Shown: positions 58,925 through 64,000 of the stretch, piece after piece
How the letters are laid out: every line of letters begins with the position of its first letter
Position numbering within the stretch: the stretch's first letter is position 1
Assembly: GCA_015057165.1 (NCBI GenBank)
Contig: SVEY01000005.1
Span: forward strand, 70,593-134,592
Direction: 5' to 3'
From: Lachnospiraceae bacterium
GTDB taxonomy: Bacteria > Bacillota > Clostridia > Lachnospirales > Lachnospiraceae
DNA: 64,000 nt
Program-made: the position numbers and the translations under genes
Notes under the pieces: model-generated
What the model saw: only the letters and a program-made list of their open reading frames with translations
What the model was told of the DNA's origin: nothing
The model's database searches: none

Positions 58925-58990
58925 TGACATAAAAACTCATAATTGAGATTTTTGTCAACGTATTGATTTTCGATAAGAGGATGTGATAAA
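58925..58990 (+). promoter_or_regulatory. 33-bp palindromic operator, second copy, and lipoprotein promoter
   Basis: The dyad 58925-58957 matches 56271-56303 except for two inner bases, and TTGATT and TGTGATA(A) follow at the same offsets of 38 and 57 bases. It sits between the divergent regulator and lipoprotein genes. Confidence 0.75.
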
Positions 58991-59087
58991 ATTTTATTAT
59001 ATATTGTAGTGGGGTTTTGTAAGAAGCTTTAAGTATATTATCAGGTTTGGGATTCAAAAGTGTGAGGCCAGCGAAAGGGGAGAACCT

Positions 59088-59942
59088 ATGAAAAGAAGTA
59101 AAACGATTGTTGCAGTAACAATGATAATGATGCTATCCCTCTTGATAACGGGATGCGGGTGCTCATTATTCGGCAAGAAGGTAAGCAAAGAAGATGCCGC
59201 CATTATGGTAGGTATGTGGGACTTGTCTAATGTAACTTTTGATGGCAAGCAGACTACTGCGAAAGAACTCGGTATTTCGATGTCATTTGAATTCTATGAT
59301 GATGGCACAACGAAGTATACATATAATGGTAAGTCAGAAGTCTATGATTGGAAGAAGAAGGCAGACGCCATAATAATATATGTGCCCGACAAGAACGATT
59401 CGTCGAAGAAGGAGGAACATACGGCCATAGTTAACGGCGATTCAATGAAGCTTGATTGGGAGATTGACGGTAAGCCGGTTGAAATGGGCTTCGATAAGAC
59501 AAGCAGCACTGTATCAAACGATAAGAAATCCGGTAAACCAACCGCCGGTAAGAATACCGACCCTACTGCTAATCAAAATACCACTAATACTACAAATAAC
59601 ACTAATACTACAAATAACACAACACAGAATAAAGACAGTGCCGACAGAGCTCTGCTTATAGGTACGTGGAATGTAATAAGCATCTCAACGGGTGAAGAAA
59701 CATATTCGGGAGATGATGTCTACGCATCATTCGAATTTAAAGAGGACGGAACTGTAATAGTTCATGGACAGGAAGACTGGTCCGGTATTTGGGAACTTTC
59801 TAATGGTAATGTGTCATTGGTAATTAATTATCCAAACGGAACAATGACACTTTCAGGAACGTTGGAAGGCACTATACTGACGATAGATGGAACAGATTCG
59901 TACGATGGCTCGGCGGGAACTATTATAATGTCTAAGCAATAA
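59088..59942 (+). CDS. Lipoprotein with two lipocalin-like domains
   Basis: The 284-residue product has a signal peptide with lipobox LITGC (Cys at about 23), so it is membrane-anchored by lipid outside the cell. Two domains (MVGMWDLSNVTFDGKQTTAKELGISMSFEF.. and LLIGTWNVISISTGEETYS..) match those of the 56444 protein, joined by an Asn/Thr linker coded by an 18-bp tandem repeat (about 59580-59622). Ribosome site is AAAGGGGAG. It is followed 35 bases later by another zinc-ribbon gene. Function unknown; the paired domains suggest ligand binding or a protective surface coat. Confidence 0.72.
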   Translation: MKRSKTIVAVTMIMMLSLLITGCGCSLFGKKVSKEDAAIMVGMWDLSNVTFDGKQTTAKELGISMSFEFYDDGTTKYTYNGKSEVYDWKKKADAIIIYVPDKNDSSKKEEHTAIVNGDSMKLDWEIDGKPVEMGFDKTSSTVSNDKKSGKPTAGKNTDPTANQNTTNTTNNTNTTNNTTQNKDSADRALLIGTWNVISISTGEETYSGDDVYASFEFKEDGTVIVHGQEDWSGIWELSNGNVSLVINYPNGTMTLSGTLEGTILTIDGTDSYDGSAGTIIMSKQ

Positions 59943-59977
59943 TAAAGTAAGATAGTGTGACAGGAGGATAGTCCGAT

Positions 59978-61042
59978 ATGAAATGCCCAAATTGTGGAAA
60001 AGAATCACAGAATGGAGTCTCATTCTGCAGCGAGTGCGGTTTCAGATTTGAGAACCAACAGTCATATGGCAATCAGCAGCCTAACGCTAATCAAGGAGCA
60101 TATGGTAATCAAGGATTTTACGGTAATCAAGGACCCTATAATCCGCAGGGGAATATGCCACCGAAGAAGTCTAAGGGTTGGATTATTGCGCTCATAATTA
60201 TAGGCGCGGTAATATTTCTTGCCCTTACAGGAGTTCTTGTGTTCTTTTTGGTGAGAGGGTTTAGTAATAATGATGATTCGAAGACTGATACTACCATATC
60301 CTCCGAGAACCGGACGTCATTTATACAGGCTAATAATCTGACTGTATCGCCTGCCAATCAGACTTACAATAATAGAGCATATACATATGCATTGGACGAT
60401 GAAGGCAGACAGATAATTAACGAAGGCTTAATAATCAATCAGAAGGATGCAACATTTAGGCTATATAACTATACCGAGACGATGAATAGTGACTCTAAGA
60501 CCAGAACTATATCATTCAAATACGATATGACCATTCCGGCGGAAGTGACGGAAGACGTCGCAATTCTCGGAGGCTCCATGAGACTTAAGCTTAATGCTAT
60601 TTATTACACACCGAATGTGTTCGACGGTAATACAGGTGACGAGTATTATAGTGAGGAGCATGGAGTAGGTGACGCAAGCACTACTTCGAAAAACAATACG
60701 GTTCTCTGGAATGGTACGACATATAATGTGGCTGTAAGTAAGAACATGATTTCCGGAGGCTGGGATCCTTCACAGAAAGAGACGCTTCAGGATGGCACGC
60801 TTGTATTTACGACTACGTATAGGCAGACAGGACAATATACGATAACTGTTCCGATTGATTATTATGGTCCTATGATAGCGCTTAATAAAATAGGTGTGGA
60901 TCAATCACTTTATAACGCGTATGTCAGTAATAAAGAGGCTAACGACGCAGACAGACCAACCAAGAAATTCTATGAGACTGCTTACAAGAATTATCAACCG
61001 ACAGATTACTACATTATGAAAATAAGCGATGTGCCTAAGTAA
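59978..61042 (+). CDS. Zinc-ribbon membrane protein, unknown extracellular domain
   Basis: The product has 354 residues. Zinc ribbon MKCPNCGKESQNGVSFCSECGF, a repeat-rich linker with YGNQ units (about 28-58), one membrane helix (about 68-92), and a ~250-residue extracellular beta-rich domain (SFIQANNLTVSPANQTYNNRAY..) that I do not recognise. The zinc ribbon and the NPQGNMPPKKSKG(G/W)IIAL segment are nearly the same as in the 56444 protein, so the two share an origin in this half. Same operon as the lipoprotein gene. Confidence 0.7.
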   Translation: MKCPNCGKESQNGVSFCSECGFRFENQQSYGNQQPNANQGAYGNQGFYGNQGPYNPQGNMPPKKSKGWIIALIIIGAVIFLALTGVLVFFLVRGFSNNDDSKTDTTISSENRTSFIQANNLTVSPANQTYNNRAYTYALDDEGRQIINEGLIINQKDATFRLYNYTETMNSDSKTRTISFKYDMTIPAEVTEDVAILGGSMRLKLNAIYYTPNVFDGNTGDEYYSEEHGVGDASTTSKNNTVLWNGTTYNVAVSKNMISGGWDPSQKETLQDGTLVFTTTYRQTGQYTITVPIDYYGPMIALNKIGVDQSLYNAYVSNKEANDADRPTKKFYETAYKNYQPTDYYIMKISDVPK

Positions 61043-61046
61043 AAAA

Positions 61047-61166
61047 CCTATCTATGCCAAAAGCGAAGACTTTGATTTTGTAGAGAATTTCATAAGAAGT
61101 CATTGTGCCAATGCGAAAGCAAAGATGGTGTTGGCTGGAGGTAAGACTAAGGGAAAAAAGGAATGA
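61047..61166 (+). pseudogene. Gene fragment without start
   Basis: A 39-codon open stretch reads PIYAKSEDFDFVENFIRSHC then ANAKAKMVLAGGKTKGKKE and stops. The composition looks like real coding sequence but there is no start codon or ribosome site. No family recognised; probably the 3' end of a deleted gene. Confidence 0.35.
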
Positions 61167-61187
61167 AAGCTGTATAGGGTGGAATAA

Positions 61188-61643
61188 ATGTTAGAACAAT
61201 TATCGGATGGTACGTTAACGTGGACAATGAATTATGATGATGAGGAGTACATGCATCGTAACAGGTATTATGTCAATCAAAATACAATAGAGTATTATAG
61301 TGTTCTTTTTAAGATTGACCAATCAAATTATCCCAATATGCCAAGATTTGTAGAAGAAGGTATTAACGCGATGTCGTTATTTTCGAATGACCAGACTGTT
61401 ATTGACCAAGCATCTGCAGTTGATAGGGGTACATGTAATAACGAAGGACTTGAACGAAAATGGGGGCTTACTCCTAAGAGTATTAAGACAATAGAACCCA
61501 GAAAGGAAGAATGCAGGATATATCTAAAAGAATTCTGGGGAACCGGTTGTCTTGAGACAACGCCTGAGGATTTCGATACAATTCTGAATTTTGTTGTAAG
61601 CATATGTCCGAAAGCTTCTTTCGGGAAGATTGTAAAGAGATAA
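61188..61643 (+). CDS. Hypothetical protein, probably frameshifted
   Basis: The 151-residue product (MLEQLSDGTLTWTMNYDDEEYM..) has no recognised domain, no signal and no membrane segment. A clear ribosome site is absent. Its last ~15 residues overlap a second frame (61604-61744) that continues with well-formed sequence (CKEIIKQVGIKFPGYYDYWSF), so the natural protein probably continued there and a single-base change near 61615-61625 broke it. Confidence 0.5.
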   Translation: MLEQLSDGTLTWTMNYDDEEYMHRNRYYVNQNTIEYYSVLFKIDQSNYPNMPRFVEEGINAMSLFSNDQTVIDQASAVDRGTCNNEGLERKWGLTPKSIKTIEPRKEECRIYLKEFWGTGCLETTPEDFDTILNFVVSICPKASFGKIVKR

Positions 61644-61744
61644 TAAAACAAGTAGGGATTAAGTTCCCGGGATATTACGATTATTGGAGCTTTTATGAGA
61701 ACTGTCCAACTTCGCATCAACGAGTGTGTGAAAGTTTTCTGTAA
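61604..61744 (+). pseudogene. Likely 3' part of the preceding gene, in another frame
   Basis: A 46-residue frame from ATG 61604 (MSESFFREDCKEIIKQVGI..YENCPTSHQRVCESFL). It has no ribosome site of its own and overlaps the end of the 61188 gene, so a frameshifted continuation is more likely than a separate gene. Confidence 0.4.
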
Positions 61745-61766
61745 ATAAGATATCCTAAGATAATTG

Positions 61767-61810
61767 ACGAGCTGTATGGCGGTAAGATTACCGTTGTCCA
61801 GCTCGTTTTG
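61767..61810 (+). terminator. Terminator before the AbrB/PIN pair
   Basis: ACGAGCTG (61767-61774) and CAGCTCGT (61799-61806) form the outer stem, CGGTAA and TTACCG the inner one, followed by TTTTG. Confidence 0.7.
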
Positions 61811-61825
61811 AACATTTTTCACTTG

Positions 61826-61881
61826 TTGTATAATGAAAAAATGTGTGATATACTATAAGTAAGAAATACTTACATTCTTAC
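61826..61881 (+). promoter_or_regulatory. Promoter and operator of the AbrB-type antitoxin gene
   Basis: TTGTAT (61826-61831), 17 bases, TATACT (61849-61854). GTAAG (61859) and CTTAC (61869) flank 5 bases, and another CTTAC follows, giving an autoregulatory dyad downstream of the -10 box. Confidence 0.6.
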
Positions 61882-61894
61882 AGGAGGTGTTATT

Positions 61895-62161
61895 ATGGCA
61901 GTTGAGGTTCTTTCGGTTTCGTCAAAAGGACAGGTTGTTCTTCCAATGGAAATGAGAAAAAAATTGTCGATAGATAATGGTTCTAAGCTTGCAGCATATT
62001 CTGTAGGGGATATGATAATGCTTAAACCAATTTCTATACCAACAGAGCAGGATTTTAGAGAAAGCTTAGATGAAGCAGCTGCATGGGCGAAGAAAGTTGG
62101 ATATGAACAAGAGGATGTTAACGATATTGTAAAATCATACAGAAAGGCAAATAGGACATGA
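61895..62161 (+). CDS. AbrB/SpoVT-family antitoxin
   Basis: The 88-residue product has a swapped-hairpin AbrB DNA-binding fold at the N-terminus (VEVLSVSSKGQVVLPMEMRKKLSIDNGSKLAAYSVGDMIMLKP) and a helical C-terminal tail that would bind the toxin. AGGAGG precedes the ATG. It overlaps the PIN-domain gene by 4 bases. The standard arrangement is of an antitoxin that represses its operon. Confidence 0.88.
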   Translation: MAVEVLSVSSKGQVVLPMEMRKKLSIDNGSKLAAYSVGDMIMLKPISIPTEQDFRESLDEAAAWAKKVGYEQEDVNDIVKSYRKANRT

Positions 62162-62556
62162 AAATAGTTGTTGATACTAATGTTGTTATTTCTGGTGTGT
62201 TCTTTGGAGGCAATCCCAGACAAATAATCGAAGCAATTGTAAATGGAGATATAAAAGCCTATGCAACTACAAAAATACTAGATGAATATATGGGAATCAT
62301 AGAGTCTATGATTGAACGTAAACAAGGACGTTTGAATCAGAGTATTCTTTCTCCATTCTTTTCGTCACTTAAAATGATAGAGTCAGATACAAATATTGAA
62401 GTGTGTCGTGATCCAGATGATAATAAATTCATTGAATGTGCTGTGGATGCAAAAGCATTGTATATTGTTAGTGGCGATAATGATCTATTAGTTATAGGTG
62501 AATATGAAAATATTCAAGTTATTACAGCTAAAGATTTTTGTGAAATGTATTTGTAG
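62158..62556 (+). CDS. PIN-domain toxin (COG1569-type)
   Basis: The 132-residue product starts KIVVDTNVVISGVFFGGNPRQIIEAI, typical of the COG1569 PIN group, with the acidic residues of the metal site in VDTNV, CRDPDDNKFIECAV and SGDNDLL. It probably cleaves RNA and is held inactive by the AbrB-type partner encoded upstream. Confidence 0.9.
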   Translation: MKIVVDTNVVISGVFFGGNPRQIIEAIVNGDIKAYATTKILDEYMGIIESMIERKQGRLNQSILSPFFSSLKMIESDTNIEVCRDPDDNKFIECAVDAKALYIVSGDNDLLVIGEYENIQVITAKDFCEMYL

Positions 62557-63213
62557 TGAAGTTCATTGGCATTTTTATATTTCTATATTTCTTTGTTTTT
62601 TGTGTTCTATACTTCTGGTAGGTTCCATTAGCATATTATCAACATTTCGTTTGATAGAATATAGCTCCTTCTCAGCATTTTTAGCAGAGTAGTACCTTGT
62701 ACGAAGTTTCTTTAAGGTTGTTAATCTTAAGACTTATTAAACTATCCAGTGTAATGTTGCCCTTACTATAAAGTGTTGAAGAATGAAACAACATTGCAAA
62801 AAGCCCCTAATTAGTGTACAATGAAATGTACTGATTTAGGGGTTTTTGTGTATAAATGAGCCCTGAAATTATAAAAGATTTTAACTAAAACTCAAAGGAG
62901 ATTAACATACTATGAAACTAGGCATAGTCGAATTCTGACGATTTTATGCGGTTTCTCGCAAATTCCCTATTTTATTGTTTTATAGCCGCTAGGCCTTGAT
63001 TTTACTGGCTTAATTAAGATTTTTTATTTGTTATATTTTGTTACAGTTTCATGTATTTTCACCGAAGGTGGGTACATGGGTGGGTACATGAAACAAGACT
63101 GGGAAAGAGCTCTGATAATTGTTGTTCACTAGTAAAGATCATTTGCAATGAAATATGGGTTTTGCTGTCAATTTGTTATTATTTGTGGTAATATAAAATT
63201 ATGAAAGGAGCGT
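62557..63213. other. Gap of decayed sequence with island-junction features
   Basis: No intact gene. On the minus strand 62735-62575 an open stretch reads LRTRYYSAKNAEKELYSIKR and onward to a stop, with no start. At 62894-62938 a good ribosome site (AAAGGAG) precedes ATG with only eight codons (MKLGIVEF), likely a truncated gene. On the minus strand around 63095-63060 the sequence reads HVPTHVPTFGE, the kind of repeated ending found in tyrosine integrases. A bidirectional terminator lies at 62799-62848. Confidence 0.4.
62799..62848. terminator. Bidirectional terminator-like hairpin
   Basis: AAAAAGCCCCTAA..TAGTGTAC pairs with GTACTGATTTAGGGGTTTTT around a short loop; A tract on the left and T tract on the right let it act on both strands. 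Confidence 0.75.
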
Positions 63214-63219
63214 GTGATT

Positions 63220-63435
63220 ATGACTGAAACAAGACAAAGAGCTATCGATATAATCAATGTACTTCCGGAGCAAGAAGTGGAGAGATTTGTCAATCTATAT
63301 GTTCAGTTTGAACAATCTGATTCTGAAAGTGTTCCGAGTGGTGAGATAGATTTTTCGTCATACCGTGTTCCGACTAGCCGAGGAGAGCATGTTGAAGAAT
63401 ATATGAAGGAGATGCGAGATAATGACAGACTCTAA
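63220..63435 (+). CDS. Putative VapB-like antitoxin
   Basis: The product has 71 residues from the ATG at 63220, with AAGGAG 9 bases upstream. MTETRQRAIDIINVLPEQEVERFVNLYVQFEQ is a helical opening seen in small antitoxins paired with PIN proteins; the tail (IDFSSYRVPTSRGEHVEEYMKEMRDNDRL) would wrap the toxin. It overlaps the PIN gene by 14 bases. Identification is by context more than by sequence. Confidence 0.75.
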   Translation: MTETRQRAIDIINVLPEQEVERFVNLYVQFEQSDSESVPSGEIDFSSYRVPTSRGEHVEEYMKEMRDNDRL

Positions 63436-63844
63436 ATATTTCATTGATACAGCTCCATATATTTATTATCTCGAAAGTAATGATGAACTGGCTAAGAAAA
63501 TGGAGATTTTTTTTAGCGAAGAATATAAAGCAAATTCTTCTTTTGTCACATCGGTAATAACAGTTGAAGAGTATTTGGTGTATCCATATAGGAATAATGA
63601 TAATGAATGTGTTGCGAGATTTCATCGCTTTATAGAAGACGTAGGAACAAAGGTGGTCCATGTTGATGAAAGAATCGCTGATGAGGCAGCAAGAATTCGC
63701 GCCAAATATCAGTCGTTTAAGGCGATGGATGCACTGCAACTTGCAACTGCTAAGGTTATGCAATGTAAAGGGTTTGTGACTAATGATAAACAACTTAAAC
63801 AATACACAGATATTAAGATAATATTAGTTGAAGATCTTAAATAG
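63422..63844 (+). CDS. PIN-domain toxin (VapC-like)
   Basis: The 140-residue PIN domain has the acidic positions FIDTAPYIYYLE (Asp9), SVITVEEYL (Glu), KAMDALQLATA (Asp about 103) and FVTNDKQL (Asp), the VapC layout. It would cleave tRNA or rRNA when free of its antitoxin. It is encoded by a 14-base overlap with the antitoxin gene and followed by a terminator. Confidence 0.88.
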   Translation: MTDSKYFIDTAPYIYYLESNDELAKKMEIFFSEEYKANSSFVTSVITVEEYLVYPYRNNDNECVARFHRFIEDVGTKVVHVDERIADEAARIRAKYQSFKAMDALQLATAKVMQCKGFVTNDKQLKQYTDIKIILVEDLK

Positions 63845-63853
63845 ATAATTGGC

Positions 63854-63882
63854 AAAGGGCGAAGCATATTCGCCCTTTCATT
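63854..63882 (+). terminator. Terminator of the second PIN toxin operon
   Basis: The perfect 10-bp stem AAAGGGCGAA (63854-63863) and TTCGCCCTTT (63869-63878) has a 5-nt loop; a T-rich CATTTTG follows. Confidence 0.82.
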
Positions 63883-63998
63883 TTGCTTGTCTGACCGGAA
63901 CGTAAAAATATAGAGGTGTCAACTCCGTAGCCACCGTAGGTGGTGCGAATGCAGAGTTGACGCCTCTATATTTTTTCGTATAATGCATGCGAGCAAAA
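63881..63998. repeat. Fold-back element, copy B
   Basis: Ends TTTTGCT (63881-63887) and AGCAAAA (63992-63998), a ~26-bp internal stem (63900-63925 with 63954-63979) of type ACG.AAAAATATAGAGG.GTCAACTC, and an inner hairpin CCACC..GGTGG. It matches copy A (55888-56005) in length, order and the flanking CGTA(C/T)AATG, with stem changes compensated on both sides. Confidence 0.72.
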
Positions 63999-64000
63999 CG

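Noticed and set aside
59578..59622. 18-bp tandem repeat as a CRISPR or regulatory repeat
   Set aside because: It is in frame and codes the Asn/Thr linker of the lipoprotein, so it is a simple protein linker repeat.
1..64000. CRISPR array, rRNA or tRNA genes
   Set aside because: No regularly spaced direct repeats and no rRNA or tRNA-like sequence were recognised by eye; a covariance search would be the decisive check.

Overview
The window is AT-rich bacterial DNA with short intergenic gaps, strong AGGAGG-type ribosome sites and TTGACA/TATAAT promoters. Gene content (Gram-positive type IV pilus genes, pyrBI, a def-fmt-rsmB-rlmN-stp-prkC-rsgA-rpe-thiN operon, feoAAB with a Cys-rich partner, Nif11-type peptides, PTS EIIC fused to EAL) suggests an anaerobic Clostridia member, most likely Lachnospiraceae. 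I do not claim a species. I saw no rRNA, tRNA or CRISPR array.

Layout. (1) 1-6.4 kb is the 3' part of a type IV pilus operon: PilN-like end, PilO-like protein, four prepilin-type proteins including an 824-residue PilX-like one, then a terminator. (2) 6.6-16.7 kb holds two tandem paralogous cell-surface proteins of about 1630-1660 residues (DUF5057-like), sharing a 121-bp block of perfect DNA identity. (3) 16.8-33.9 kb is core metabolism and translation: pyrB, pyrI, murE, priA, then def, fmt, rsmB, rlmN, the Stp/PrkC phosphatase-kinase pair, rsgA, rpe, thiN, a degenerate sensor kinase, a cation diffusion facilitator and a DtxR/MntR-type repressor. (4) 34.3-37.7 kb is the ferrous iron operon (feoA, feoA, feoB, a 58-residue Cys-rich protein) behind a promoter studded with GTTAG-N6-CTAAC operators. 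(5) 37.8-45.8 kb: higBA, an Rrf2 regulator divergent from iscS-iscU, metY with a possible cysteine leader peptide, an EIIC-EAL fusion, and a peroxide-response pair (gpx, ohrR-like). (6) 45.8-52.2 kb: glutaredoxin, two Nif11-leader/zinc-ribbon peptides plus a deleted third copy, and between them a ZIP transporter, a P1B-type ATPase, an HMA protein and a membrane-anchored methyltransferase. Operators of the same GTTAG-N6-CTAAC type recur here. (7) 52.2-64 kb is accessory DNA: an IS3-family element inserted into a terminator hairpin, an AbiE toxin-antitoxin pair, two copies of a ~117-bp fold-back element, an unfamiliar module of exported zinc-ribbon or lipocalin-like proteins around a two-HTH regulator with a repeated 33-bp palindromic operator, two PIN-domain toxin-antitoxin pairs, and probable integrase remnants.

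The parts that look least described are the Nif11-leader zinc-ribbon peptides with their shared upstream element (46.4-46.9 and 51.8-52.2 kb), and the 56.2-61.0 kb regulator plus exported protein module. Two regulons can be read from repeated operators: a metal regulon (feo, ZIP, P1B ATPase) and an Rrf2 sulfur/Fe-S regulon (iscSU, metY).
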